Program-made: the position numbers and the translations under genes
Shown: positions 34,279-43,529 of the stretch, one piece after another
Layout: every line of letters begins with the position of its first letter
Numbering within the stretch: the first letter of the stretch is position 1
From: an uncultured Prevotellaceae bacterium
GTDB taxonomy: Bacteria; Bacteroidota; Bacteroidia; Bacteroidales; Bacteroidaceae
Length of the DNA: 55,172 nt
Assembly (NCBI GenBank): GCA_946186505.1
Contig: CAMHNI010000020.1
Location: 1 to 55,172 of the forward strand
Direction of reading: 5' to 3'
Notes under the pieces: generated by a model
What the model was told of the DNA's origin: nothing
Databases searched by the model: none
The model's input: the letters and a program-made list of their open reading frames with translations, nothing else

Positions 34279-36245
34279 ACGAAGACTACAATATCACTGT
34301 CGGTGAGCAGACAGACTATGGTGATGACAACATCCGCACCCTGACCGGCACGGAGCATATCCGCCTGCGTCCTGGTATGTATATCGGACGCCTGGGTGAC
34401 GGTTCGCTGCCCGAGGACGGCATCTACGTGTTGCTGAAGGAGGTGATAGACAACTCCATCGACGAGTTCAAGATGCATGCCGGCGACCGTATAGAAATCA
34501 CTGTCGAGGATAACTTGCGCGTCGCCGTCCGCGACTATGGCCGCGGCATCCCGCAGGGAAAAATGATCGAAGCCGTCTCGGTGCTGAATACCGGCGGAAA
34601 GTATGACTCTAAGGCGTTTAAGAAGTCCATTGGACTGAACGGTGTGGGTGTGAAGGCCGTCAACGCACTGAGCACCCACTTCGAAGTGCGTAGCTACCGT
34701 GACGGCAAGGTGCGGCGGGCTACCTTTGAGCGCGGCAAACTCATCAGCGACACCACGGAGGACTCGCAGGACGAGAACGGTACCTACATCTACTTTGAGC
34801 CAGACAACGACGTGAAGTTGTTCAAGGACTATGAGTTCCACGATGACATCGTGGAGACAATGCTGCGCAACTACACGTACCTGAACACGGGGCTGACCAT
34901 TATGTACAACGGCCGTCGCATCCTGTCGCGCCATGGTCTGGAAGACTTGCTGAAGGACCGCATGACCACCGATGCACTGTACCCTATTGTCCACCTGCAA
35001 GGTGATGATATCGAGGTGGCTTTCACCCACGCCAATCAGTACGGTGAGGAGTACTACTCCTTTGTCAACGGCCAGCATACCACCCAGGGCGGCACCCATC
35101 AGAGCGCCTTCAAGGAGCATATCGCCCGCACCATCAAGGAGTTTTTCGGCAAGTACGAGTACGGTGACATTCGCACGGGTATCGTTGCTGCCATCGCCAT
35201 CAATGTCGAGGAGCCGGTGTTTGAGAGCCAGACAAAGATCAAGCTCGGCTCTACGCTGATGGCTCCTGATGGAGAGACCATCAACAAGTACGTCGGTGAC
35301 TTCATCAAGCTGCAGGTGGATAACTACCTGCATATACACGGCGATGTTGCCGAGGTGCTGGAGAGCAAGATCAAGGAGAGCGAACGAGACCGCAAGGCCA
35401 TGGCCGGCATTACCAAGCTGGCCCGCGAACGGGCGAAGAAGGCCAACCTGCATAACCGCAAGCTGCGCGACTGTCGCATACACTTCAGCGATGCCAAGGA
35501 CGACCGCAAGGAGGAGTCCTGTATCTTCATCACCGAGGGTGACTCGGCCAGCGGCAGCATCACCAAGAGCCGCGATGTCAACACGCAGGCCGTGTTCTCT
35601 TTAAGGGGTAAACCCTTGAACACCTTCGGGCTGACCAAGAAAGTGGTCTATGAGAATGAGGAGTTCAACTTGCTACAGGCCGCCCTTGACATAGAAGAGG
35701 GACTTGACACGCTGAGATATAATAAGGTGATAGTGGCTACCGATGCCGATGTCGATGGCATGCACATCCGCCTCCTGACCATCACCTTCTTCCTGCAGTT
35801 CTTCCCTGAGCTCATCAAGAAGGGACATGTCTATGTCCTGCAGACACCTCTGTTCCGTGTCCGCAACCGTCGCACGAAGATTAAAAACAAGCAGGTCATA
35901 GCCGCTGAAGATACCAAGCTTGCTGCAACGAACAGCAAACAAACCAAGACTGACTTTATTACCCGCTACTGTTACAGTGAGGAGGAGCGTCTGCAGGCTA
36001 TCAGCGACTTGGGCCCTGACCCCGAGATTACCCGGTTCAAGGGACTCGGTGAGATTTCTCCCGAGGAGTTCGCCGGTTTCATCGGCCCAGACATCCGTCT
36101 GGAGCAGGTCACTCTACACAAGACCGACCAGGTACAGAAACTTTTAGAATACTATATGGGTAAAAACACGATGGAGCGTCAGAACTTCATCATTGACAAC
36201 CTCGTCATTGAGGAGGACCGCCCAGAAGAAGACCAATATGAATAA
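34275..36245 (+). CDS. parE: DNA topoisomerase IV subunit B
   Basis: 656 residues. The ATPase subunit of topoisomerase IV, needed to unlink daughter chromosomes with ParC. The GHKL ATPase motifs [16 protein letters not shown] and [14 protein letters not shown] are in the first 140 residues; the TOPRIM domain has [11 protein letters not shown] near residue 420, RGKPLNTFG and [12 protein letters not shown] near 495. Its length and N-terminal [17 protein letters not shown] fit Bacteroidota ParE rather than GyrB. It overlaps the GNAT-like gene (4 bases) and the S41 protease gene (8 bases). In many relatives coaD stands between parE and the protease gene, as I recall; it is absent here. Confidence 0.93.
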   Translation: MNEDYNITVGEQTDYGDDNIRTLTGTEHIRLRPGMYIGRLGDGSLPEDGIYVLLKEVIDNSIDEFKMHAGDRIEITVEDNLRVAVRDYGRGIPQGKMIEAVSVLNTGGKYDSKAFKKSIGLNGVGVKAVNALSTHFEVRSYRDGKVRRATFERGKLISDTTEDSQDENGTYIYFEPDNDVKLFKDYEFHDDIVETMLRNYTYLNTGLTIMYNGRRILSRHGLEDLLKDRMTTDALYPIVHLQGDDIEVAFTHANQYGEEYYSFVNGQHTTQGGTHQSAFKEHIARTIKEFFGKYEYGDIRTGIVAAIAINVEEPVFESQTKIKLGSTLMAPDGETINKYVGDFIKLQVDNYLHIHGDVAEVLESKIKESERDRKAMAGITKLARERAKKANLHNRKLRDCRIHFSDAKDDRKEESCIFITEGDSASGSITKSRDVNTQAVFSLRGKPLNTFGLTKKVVYENEEFNLLQAALDIEEGLDTLRYNKVIVATDADVDGMHIRLLTITFFLQFFPELIKKGHVYVLQTPLFRVRNRRTKIKNKQVIAAEDTKLAATNSKQTKTDFITRYCYSEEERLQAISDLGPDPEITRFKGLGEISPEEFAGFIGPDIRLEQVTLHKTDQVQKLLEYYMGKNTMERQNFIIDNLVIEEDRPEEDQYE

Positions 36246-37824
36246 GAAAGCAATAATAGCTATGTGTGCAGCGGCCCTGTCACTGCTCACCCTGACCGCC
36301 TCTGCCCAGATGCGTATCAATATGGGGGAGAACAGCCCCCTGCGTAAACTGCAAATCGCCGAGGTGGCCACCACCAACCTCTACGTCGATTCAGTCGATG
36401 AGAACAAACTCGTCGAGGATGCCATCCGTGGCATGCTTGAAAAACTCGATCCGCACTCACAATACTCCAATGCCAAGGAAGTGAAGCAGATGAATGAACC
36501 TCTGAACGGTAACTTCGAGGGTATTGGCGTGCAGTTCAACATGATTGACGACACGCTGATGGTTATCCAGCCCGTCACTAATGGACCGTCTGAGAAGGTG
36601 GGCATCATTGCCGGCGACCGCATCGTCAGCGTCAATGATAGCGCTATTGCCGGTGTGAAGATGTCGAAGGAAGAAATCATGCGTCGTCTCCGTGGTCCTA
36701 AGGGCACGAAGGTTGTCCTGGGGGTTGTCCGTTCTGGTATCAAGGATCGTCTGACGTTTACCGTCGTCCGTGACAAGATACCTGTCAAGTCTGTTGATGC
36801 CGTCTATATGATACGTCCCGGCATCGGCTACATACGCATCGGCAACTTTGGTGCTACCACCCATGGTGAGTTCTGTGAGGCTGTTCAGAAGCTGAAGGAG
36901 GACGGGATGGAGAACCTTGTGCTCGACCTTCAGGAGAACGGCGGCGGTTACCTGCAGGCAGCTGTCAATATTGCCGACGAGCTGTTGGCCAAGGATGAAC
37001 TGATTGTCTATACTGAGGGGCGGCGTGTGCCTCGTCAGGAGTACCGTGCCCACGGTCATGGACGCTTTATGCAGGGCAAGATTGTCGTTCTCGTCGATGA
37101 GTACACCGCCTCGGCTGCCGAGATTGTCACTGGTGCCGTTCAGGACCAGGATCGTGGCTATGTTGTCGGACGGCGCACTTTTGGCAAGGGACTCGTACAG
37201 CGTCCCATCGACCTGCCCGACGGGTCGATGATACGTCTCACTATTGCCCACTACTATACCCCCACGGGTCGCTGCATACAGAAACCCTACGAGAAGGGCA
37301 ACCAGAAAGACTACCAGATGGATGTCTATAACCGTCTGAAGAAAGGTGAGCTGACCAATCAGGACAGCATCCACTTTGCCGACTCGCTGAAATTCCAGAC
37401 GCTCCATCAGGGACGTACCGTATATGGTGGTGGTGGCATTATGCCCGACTACTTCGTGCCCCTTGACACCACGCGCTATACACCACTGCACCGACAGCTT
37501 GCTGCCAAGAGTGTCATCATACAGCAGAACCTGCGCTACGTCGATAACCACCGCAAGGAACTGAAGAAGAAGTACCCTGACTTCGCCCAGTTTAAGCAGC
37601 AGTTCGAGGTACCACAGAAACTCGTTGACGACATACTGGCCGAAGGCAAGAAACAGAAGGTGGAGCCTAAGGACGATGCTGAGTTGGAGCGCACGCTGCC
37701 TTACCTCCGGCTCCAGCTCAAGGCTCTCATAGCCCGTGACCTATGGGACATGAGTGAATATTTCGCTATCATCAACGAGGAAAACCAGACGGTGAAAATG
37801 GCGCTTGAAGTTATTGGGCAGTAA
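36238..37824 (+). CDS. S41 family C-terminal processing peptidase
   Basis: 528 residues. Signal peptide [24 protein letters not shown]; acts in the periplasm. A PDZ domain (residues ~85-170, [28 protein letters not shown]) is followed by the S41 protease core, with the catalytic serine in [12 protein letters not shown] near residue 305 and the catalytic lysine in [10 protein letters not shown] near 330. The C-terminal part is a helical extension typical of the Bacteroidota form. It starts within the last codons of parE and ends overlapping miaB tail to tail by 14 bases. Confidence 0.93.
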   Translation: MNKKAIIAMCAAALSLLTLTASAQMRINMGENSPLRKLQIAEVATTNLYVDSVDENKLVEDAIRGMLEKLDPHSQYSNAKEVKQMNEPLNGNFEGIGVQFNMIDDTLMVIQPVTNGPSEKVGIIAGDRIVSVNDSAIAGVKMSKEEIMRRLRGPKGTKVVLGVVRSGIKDRLTFTVVRDKIPVKSVDAVYMIRPGIGYIRIGNFGATTHGEFCEAVQKLKEDGMENLVLDLQENGGGYLQAAVNIADELLAKDELIVYTEGRRVPRQEYRAHGHGRFMQGKIVVLVDEYTASAAEIVTGAVQDQDRGYVVGRRTFGKGLVQRPIDLPDGSMIRLTIAHYYTPTGRCIQKPYEKGNQKDYQMDVYNRLKKGELTNQDSIHFADSLKFQTLHQGRTVYGGGGIMPDYFVPLDTTRYTPLHRQLAAKSVIIQQNLRYVDNHRKELKKKYPDFAQFKQQFEVPQKLVDDILAEGKKQKVEPKDDAELERTLPYLRLQLKALIARDLWDMSEYFAIINEENQTVKMALEVIGQ

Positions 37825-39127
37825 TCAGCTCCCCTAATAACGTCGCACTTGTACTGCCTGTTATCTTGACGCGGACTGTCTCGCCGATGTGGTGGCTGCC
37901 CTTGTCGAAGACCACCATCTTGTTCTGTTCAGTACGGCCGCAGAGCTGCTGGCGTGAACGCTTGGAGAAACCTTCGACGAGGACCTCAAACTCGTGACCT
38001 TCGTCCTTCTTGTTCTGCAGGGCCGACATCTCCGTCTGCAGGGCGATGAGTTCGTTCAGACGACGGATTTTTGTCTCTTCGGGCACGTCATCGGGTAGGT
38101 GCTTTGAGGCGTAGGTGCCGGGGCGCTCGGAATATTTGAACATAAAGGCGGAGTCATAGCCCACCTCGCGCATCAGTGAGAGTGACAGTTGGTGGTCCTC
38201 CTCGGTCTCCGAGCAGTAGCCCACGAATATGTCGGTCGAGAGACCGCAGTCGGGGATGATGCGGCGGATGGCCGCCACACGGTCGAGGTACCATTCACGG
38301 GTATATTTGCGGTTCATCAGTTTCAGGATGCGGTCGCTTCCGCTCTGGACAGGCAGGTGGATATGTCGGCAGATGTTGGGCATGTCGGCAATGGCTTGCA
38401 GTGTCTCATCACTCATGTCCTTTGGGTGACTCGTCGTGAAGCGAATACGCATCTCGGGGGCCGCCTCTGCGACAGTACGCAACAGGCTTGGGAACCCCAT
38501 GCCGTTGAAGTTGTAGCTGTTGACATTCTGTCCCAGCAACGTCACCTCCTTGAAGCCACGGTCGCTCAGGTCGCGTACCTCGCGTAGAATGCTTTCCACG
38601 TCACGGCTACGCTCACGACCACGTGTATAAGGAACGATGCAGTAATGGCAGAAATTGTTGCAGCCGCGCATAATGCTGACAAACCCACCGATCTTGTGTC
38701 CCAGCCCGATACGCTGTGGTACCACATCGCGATAGGTCTCTGAGGTTGACAGCTCGATATTGATAGCCTTGTGCCCTGTCTCTGCCTGTGCTACAAGGTC
38801 GGGCAGTGACAGGTAGGCATCAGGACCGGCCACAAGGTCGGCACCGTATTTCTCTAACAGCTCTTCCTTGACCCGCTCAGCCATACAGCCTAAGACGCCA
38901 ACAATGAGGTGTCCGCGTTTGCGGCGCTCAGCATCAAGCGCCTCTAAGCGCCGGAAGATTTTCTGTTCGGCATTGTCGCGTACCGAGCAAGTATTAAGCA
39001 GCACAGCATCGGCCTGCTGCAAGTCATTTGTCGTCTCGTAGCCGGCCATCTGCATCACCGAAGCCACAACCTCGGAGTCGGCCACGTTCATCTGGCATCC
39101 GTAGGTTTCAATATACAGTTTTTTCAT
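37811..39127 (-). CDS. miaB: tRNA-2-methylthio-N6-dimethylallyladenosine synthase
   Basis: 438 residues. Radical-SAM methylthiotransferase that modifies A37 of tRNAs reading UNN codons. The N-terminal cluster cysteines are in YGCQMN (C11), LNTCSVR (C47) and LGCMAER (C81). The radical-SAM motif CNNFCHYC is near residue 155, and a C-terminal TRAM domain binds RNA. It starts MKKLYIETYGC. Its own promoter is placed just upstream. Confidence 0.95.
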   Translation of the reverse strand: MKKLYIETYGCQMNVADSEVVASVMQMAGYETTNDLQQADAVLLNTCSVRDNAEQKIFRRLEALDAERRKRGHLIVGVLGCMAERVKEELLEKYGADLVAGPDAYLSLPDLVAQAETGHKAINIELSTSETYRDVVPQRIGLGHKIGGFVSIMRGCNNFCHYCIVPYTRGRERSRDVESILREVRDLSDRGFKEVTLLGQNVNSYNFNGMGFPSLLRTVAEAAPEMRIRFTTSHPKDMSDETLQAIADMPNICRHIHLPVQSGSDRILKLMNRKYTREWYLDRVAAIRRIIPDCGLSTDIFVGYCSETEEDHQLSLSLMREVGYDSAFMFKYSERPGTYASKHLPDDVPEETKIRRLNELIALQTEMSALQNKKDEGHEFEVLVEGFSKRSRQQLCGRTEQNKMVVFDKGSHHIGETVRVKITGSTSATLLGELITAQ

Positions 39128-39148
39128 CCTCTTCTAATAATTTGGGTG

Positions 39149-39180
39149 CAAAGTTACAAATAAGTGGGCGAAATCGCAAA
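39149..39180 (-). promoter_or_regulatory. Promoter of miaB
   Basis: Minus strand: TTTG (complement of 39177-39180), 20 bases, TAACTTTG (complement of 39149-39156), 21 bases before the ATG. The -33 element ends at the base before the neighbouring transporter's stop codon. Confidence 0.75.
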
Positions 39181-40536
39181 TTATATCACCCCTAATTGAT
39201 GGAGGAAGATGAGTAGGATGCAGACCGGCACGATGAAACGGACGCAGAAGCGCCAGACGCCAAACAGGTGGAGACTGACGGTGCCTTGGTTGGTGAACTC
39301 GTCACGAACGGTCTTTGCCGAGACAAACCAGCCGAGCATGATGCTCGTCAGCAGTGCACCGGCGGGCAGCATAACCTGGGCCGTCAGCAGGTCGCAGAAG
39401 GCCATCAGTGGCAGGCCGAAGAGCTGGATGTCGCTGACGGCTCCCATCGACAAAGAGCAGAAGACGGCAATGACCGAGCATACGGCAGTGAGAATCCAGG
39501 CCGCCTGATGACGTGACATGTGCATCTCTTCGTGGAAGAAGGCGGTGCCTATCTCGTGCATCGAGATGGTCGATGTCAGGGCAGCGAACACCAGCAGGGC
39601 GTAGAACAGGATGCCAATGACGTAGCCCACGGCAGGCATCGCCGCAAAGGCCTGCTGGAACACGTTCGGTAGGGTGATGAAGATGAGTGACGGACCAGAG
39701 TCGGGCTGTACGCCCACGGAGAAGGCCGCCGGGAAAATCATCAGGCCGGCCAGGATGGCAATGACGGAGTCCAACAGGGCTATCTGCGTGGCCGAGTGTA
39801 TCAGGTTGGTATGGCGACTGAAGTAGCTGGCGTAGGTACAGAGACAGGCCGTGCCGAGCGACAGTGAGAAGAACGCCTGGCCAAGGGCTTCGAGCAGCAC
39901 GCTGTGAGTGACCTTCGAGAAGTCGGGTTTGAAGAGGAACTCTATGCCCTTGCCGGCACCAGGCAGCAGGCACGAGGCCACGACGATGACTACTAACAGC
40001 ACAAGCAGCAAGGGCATCAGGATTTTCGACGCCCGCTCAATACCTCGCTGTACGCCGCGGACAATGACCAAATGGGTGATAAGCACGAAAGCGACGCCCC
40101 ACAGACAGGGTCTCAGCCAGTCGGAAGAGAATGTCTGAAAGTAGTTCTGTACGTAAGTTGCATCGCCGTTCAGCTGTCCGGCTATCGATGCAAAGAGGTA
40201 CTGCAGGCACCAGCCTGCCACGACGGCATAGAAGCCGAGGATGATGGTCGAGGTGAGGATTCCCAGAATGCCCACTAACCGCCAGGCCTTTCCCCCCATC
40301 TTACCGTAGGCACGGTAAGCGTTGGCCTGTGCGTGGCGCCCGATGACGAACTCGCTCACCATCCCGGGAATGCCCAACAGCAGGATGCATCCGAAGTACA
40401 AGATGATAAACGCCGCCCCGCCGTTCTGTCCCGTCATAAACGGGAAGCGCCACACGTTGCCCAAGCCCACGGCTGACCCCGCCGTAGCTAAGATAATGCC
40501 TATCTTCGTACCGAAATTACCACGTTCACTTTTCAT
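39181..40536 (-). CDS. Sodium-dependent neurotransmitter-symporter family transporter, copy 2
   Basis: 451 residues, ~11-12 membrane segments. The NSS/LeuT fold is marked by the first-helix motif ILATAGSAVGLGNVWRFPF and by NGGAAFIILYFGCILLLGIPG. Such transporters bring amino acids or related amines in with Na+; the substrate is not predictable. The first methionine that fits the family is at 40536 (MKSERGNFG). An ATG at 40557 would add residues encoded by a simple ATGA-type spacer repeat. It is a paralogue of the next gene, downstream in the same direction with a short gap, so probably co-transcribed. Confidence 0.9.
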   Translation of the reverse strand: MKSERGNFGTKIGIILATAGSAVGLGNVWRFPFMTGQNGGAAFIILYFGCILLLGIPGMVSEFVIGRHAQANAYRAYGKMGGKAWRLVGILGILTSTIILGFYAVVAGWCLQYLFASIAGQLNGDATYVQNYFQTFSSDWLRPCLWGVAFVLITHLVIVRGVQRGIERASKILMPLLLVLLVVIVVASCLLPGAGKGIEFLFKPDFSKVTHSVLLEALGQAFFSLSLGTACLCTYASYFSRHTNLIHSATQIALLDSVIAILAGLMIFPAAFSVGVQPDSGPSLIFITLPNVFQQAFAAMPAVGYVIGILFYALLVFAALTSTISMHEIGTAFFHEEMHMSRHQAAWILTAVCSVIAVFCSLSMGAVSDIQLFGLPLMAFCDLLTAQVMLPAGALLTSIMLGWFVSAKTVRDEFTNQGTVSLHLFGVWRFCVRFIVPVCILLIFLHQLGVI

Positions 40537-40567
40537 TTCTCTTTTCTCATTATTCATTTTTCATTCC

Positions 40568-41965
40568 TCATATCAGTCCGAATTGATGGAGGAAGATAAA
40601 AAGGATGCAGATAGGACAGACGTACTTCACGAGGAAGATGTAGAGGTGGAAGAACCGGCCACGCAGGGTGCCCCAGTTGGTGAACTCGTCGCGTACAATC
40701 TTGTGAGGCACGAACCAGCCGATGAAGATGCAGGTCAGGAAGCCGACGATGGGCAGGAAAATCTGGCCAGTGACGAAGTCGAACCAGTCGAACAGCGAGC
40801 GGCCAAAGAACTCCAGCGTCTGTCCGACGGCCCCGAGCGACAGCGAGCAGAACACGCCGATGATGCTGGTGCTGATAGTGACCAGCAGTGCCGCCTTCTT
40901 GCGGGTGATGACCAGCTCCTCCTGGAAGAAGGCTGTCGATACCTCGTGCAGCGACATCAGCGACGTCAGGGCGGCGAGCGACAGCAGCAGGAAGAACAGC
41001 AAGGCGATGACATAGCCCACGGCGGGCATCGACGCGAAGGCCTGCTGGAAGACGTTGGGCAGCGTGATGAAGATGAGCGACGGCCCAGAGTCGGGATTGA
41101 CACCCACGGAGAAGGCCGCCGGGAAAATCATCAGTCCCGCAAGGATGGCCACGATGGAGTCGATGACGCCTATCTGTACGGCGGAGTTCGTCAGGTTGGT
41201 GCTCTTCGAGAAATAGCTGGCGTATGTGCAGATGCAGCCCATCGCTATCGAGAGCGAGTAGAACGACTGTCCGAGGGCGGCTAAGAAGACATCGCTGTTG
41301 ATGGCCGTGAAGTCGGGTTTGAACAGGAACTCTATGCCCTTGTCGGCTCCCGGCAACATGCACGAGGCTCCGACAATGATGAGCAGCAGCAGGAACAGCG
41401 TGGGCATCAGTAGCTTCGATGCCCGCTCGATGCCGTCGCGCACGCCGTGCTCTATAATAAGATAAGTGATGCCGAGGATGATGACCGTCCAGAAGATGGG
41501 CTTCACGGGGTCGCTGGAGAATTCTGAGAAATACTGCTGGAAGTATGTCGGGTCGCCCTGCAAATGGCCGATGAGCGATGCCAGAATGTACTGGAGGCAC
41601 CAGCCAGCCACCACGGCGTAGTAGCCCGTGATGAGGAAGCCCGTCAGCACGCCCAAGTAGCCGATGAGCGACCACGGCGAGCCGCCCGACATCTTGCGGA
41701 AGGCCCGTGCTGTGTTGGCCTGACCGTGACGACCGATGATGAACTCGCTGATCATACAGGGGATGCCTAACAGCAACACGCAGACCACGTAAATCAGGAT
41801 AAACACAGCCCCGCCGTTCTCGCCTGTCATATAGGGGAAGCGCCATACGTTACCCAGTCCCACGGCCGAACCCGCCGTGGCCAGGATGACGCCTAACTTC
41901 CCGCTGAAATTCGCCCTTATTCCCGAGCTTTGCTCGCCTACCCGTAGCCTTTCTATTTTCGCCAT
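40568..41965 (-). CDS. Sodium-dependent neurotransmitter-symporter family transporter, copy 1
   Basis: 465 residues. The same NSS family as the preceding entry: LGVILATAGSAVGLGNVWRFP, NGGAVFILIYVVCVLLLG, and VNPDSGPSLIFITLPNVFQQ, the last nearly identical in both copies. The two genes are clearly tandem duplicates that have diverged most at the N-terminus. Located first in the pair, behind a promoter shared in part with the divergent efflux operon. Whether they carry different substrates or form one system is not visible. Confidence 0.9.
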   Translation of the reverse strand: MAKIERLRVGEQSSGIRANFSGKLGVILATAGSAVGLGNVWRFPYMTGENGGAVFILIYVVCVLLLGIPCMISEFIIGRHGQANTARAFRKMSGGSPWSLIGYLGVLTGFLITGYYAVVAGWCLQYILASLIGHLQGDPTYFQQYFSEFSSDPVKPIFWTVIILGITYLIIEHGVRDGIERASKLLMPTLFLLLLIIVGASCMLPGADKGIEFLFKPDFTAINSDVFLAALGQSFYSLSIAMGCICTYASYFSKSTNLTNSAVQIGVIDSIVAILAGLMIFPAAFSVGVNPDSGPSLIFITLPNVFQQAFASMPAVGYVIALLFFLLLSLAALTSLMSLHEVSTAFFQEELVITRKKAALLVTISTSIIGVFCSLSLGAVGQTLEFFGRSLFDWFDFVTGQIFLPIVGFLTCIFIGWFVPHKIVRDEFTNWGTLRGRFFHLYIFLVKYVCPICILFIFLHQFGLI

Positions 41966-41986
41966 ACTATCTTTCTAACTAATTTG

Positions 41987-42018
41987 TTTGCAAAAGTATA
42001 AAAAAAACATTATTTTTG
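41987..42018 (+). promoter_or_regulatory. Promoter of the VanZ-adaptor/RND operon, overlapping a divergent box
   Basis: Plus strand: TTTG at 41987-41990, 20 bases, TATTTTTG at 42011-42018, 29 bases before the ATG. The minus-strand box TACTTTTG for the transporter genes is the complement of 41991-41998 and lies inside this spacer. Confidence 0.7.
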
Positions 42019-42047
42019 CACCCAAAACGACTGCAAAAGTTCAAGGA

Positions 42048-43529
42048 ATGATAAAAATAGTCAGAAAATACGTTAGGAAGTACCCTCTTTCCATACTCTG
42101 TATCGCTCTGATATGGGTATTGTCGCTCACGCCCATCTTCCCAGAGACACCTCTCGACGGTGTTCCGTTCATTGACAAATGGACGCATTTCGTCATGTAC
42201 GGTGGTACGTGTCTGGTCATTTGGTGGGAGTATCGTCGGCAGCACCTCCGTCCCGACTACGGGAAGTTGTTCCTCTGGGCGTGGCTCGCGCCCATCGTGA
42301 TGAGCGGTGTCCTGGAACTTCTGCAGGAGTATGCTACAACTTCACGTAACGGCGACTGGCTTGACTTTGCGGCCAACGCCGTGGGTGTGACGATGGGTTG
42401 TATCCTCGGTTTTCTCCTCATCGTCATAAAGTCAGGAAAGAAAGATGCATTTCTCGCGATATGCATAGCGGTTGTATGCCTTTTTGCCACATCGTGCGCC
42501 AAGGATCATAAGCAGGCGCATGGTGGGGTTCATTATAAGACCATGGTGGTGGCCGAGCAGGACGTGACACTCAGTCGCGAGTATTCTGCCCGCCTGACAG
42601 GACGGCAGATTGTGGAGGTGCGTCCGCAAGTGTCGGGTGTCATTGTGCGTATCTGCATTAATGAAGGCGATGCCGTCCGTCGTGGGCAGACGCTCTTCAT
42701 CATCGACCAAGTGCCCTACCGTGCCGCCCTTGAGGTGGCAGTGGCTGCCCGCAAGAGTGCTGAGGCGAAGCTGGCCACAGCCCGCATGAACTACGACAAC
42801 GAGCTGCGGTTGAAAGAGGGCAGTGTCGTGTCGGACGTATCTGTTGAGACCATGCACAATGCCCTACTCGAAGCCCAGGCCACATTGGCTCAGGCCCGTG
42901 CCCAGGAGACCAATGCCCGCAACAGCCTTAGTTACACCGAGGTGAGAAGTCCTGTCGATGGTGTGGCCTCTATGATTCCTTGGCACGTGGGCTCACTCGT
43001 CAGCAGCAGCATCAGCGAGCCGTTGGTCACGGTGGCTGACGACCATGAGATGTATGCCTACTTCTCCATCACCGAGAACCAAGTTCTCGACCTTATCGGT
43101 CACTACGGTTCCATTGCCGGTTTTGTCAAAGATGCCCCTGAGGTCAGCTTCCGGCTTAGTAACGGTGATGACTATTCGCAAAAAGGTCGTATCGATGCCG
43201 TCAGCGGCACCGTGGATGACGAGACAGGGGCTGTCACCCTGCGGGCTACGTTCCCGAATTCCGGACGTCTGCTGCACAACGGCGGCAGCGGCACCGTTGT
43301 CCTGCCCACCCGGCGCAAGAACTGCATCGTGGTGCCGCAAGAAGCAACTTACGAACTGCAGAACCGTACTTTTGTCTATAAGGTGGTGGACGGTGTGACA
43401 AAGGCATTAGCCGTCGAGGTGTTCCGCCAGAATAACGGCCGTGAGTATATCATAGAGCAGGGACTCAGCGTAGGCGATACCATCATTGCCGAGGGTGCCG
43501 GACTGCTGAAGGAAGGAATCAGAATATGA
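42048..43529 (+). CDS. Fusion: VanZ-like membrane domain plus RND efflux adaptor (HlyD/AcrA type)
   Basis: 493 residues in one frame. Residues ~1-128 are VanZ-like: four hydrophobic segments, FIDKWTHFVMYGG near 41-53 and ELLQEYATTSRNGDWLDFAAN near 90-110. Residues ~133-150 (AFLAICIAVVCLFATSC) look exactly like the lipoprotein signal peptide of an efflux adaptor, with Cys150 as the would-be lipid site. Residues ~165-493 are a membrane-fusion adaptor: VEVRPQVSGVIVRICINEGD (lipoyl half), a hairpin, LSYTEVRSPVDGV, and a beta-barrel. No ATG, GTG or TTG exists in frame between Met116 and the adaptor. The stop overlaps the permease start by 4 bases. Predicted topology is consistent: four segments return to the cytoplasm, the fifth leads to the periplasm. 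Confidence 0.85.
   Translation: MIKIVRKYVRKYPLSILCIALIWVLSLTPIFPETPLDGVPFIDKWTHFVMYGGTCLVIWWEYRRQHLRPDYGKLFLWAWLAPIVMSGVLELLQEYATTSRNGDWLDFAANAVGVTMGCILGFLLIVIKSGKKDAFLAICIAVVCLFATSCAKDHKQAHGGVHYKTMVVAEQDVTLSREYSARLTGRQIVEVRPQVSGVIVRICINEGDAVRRGQTLFIIDQVPYRAALEVAVAARKSAEAKLATARMNYDNELRLKEGSVVSDVSVETMHNALLEAQATLAQARAQETNARNSLSYTEVRSPVDGVASMIPWHVGSLVSSSISEPLVTVADDHEMYAYFSITENQVLDLIGHYGSIAGFVKDAPEVSFRLSNGDDYSQKGRIDAVSGTVDDETGAVTLRATFPNSGRLLHNGGSGTVVLPTRRKNCIVVPQEATYELQNRTFVYKVVDGVTKALAVEVFRQNNGREYIIEQGLSVGDTIIAEGAGLLKEGIRI

Noticed and set aside
34260..35483. 407-codon minus-strand frame opposite parE
   Set aside because: parE is certain on the plus strand; the antisense peptide is compositionally biased.
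40554..41846. 430-codon minus-strand frame overlapping the first NSS transporter
   Set aside because: It is a shifted frame of the transporter, rich in Arg, His and Pro, with no hydrophobic helices.
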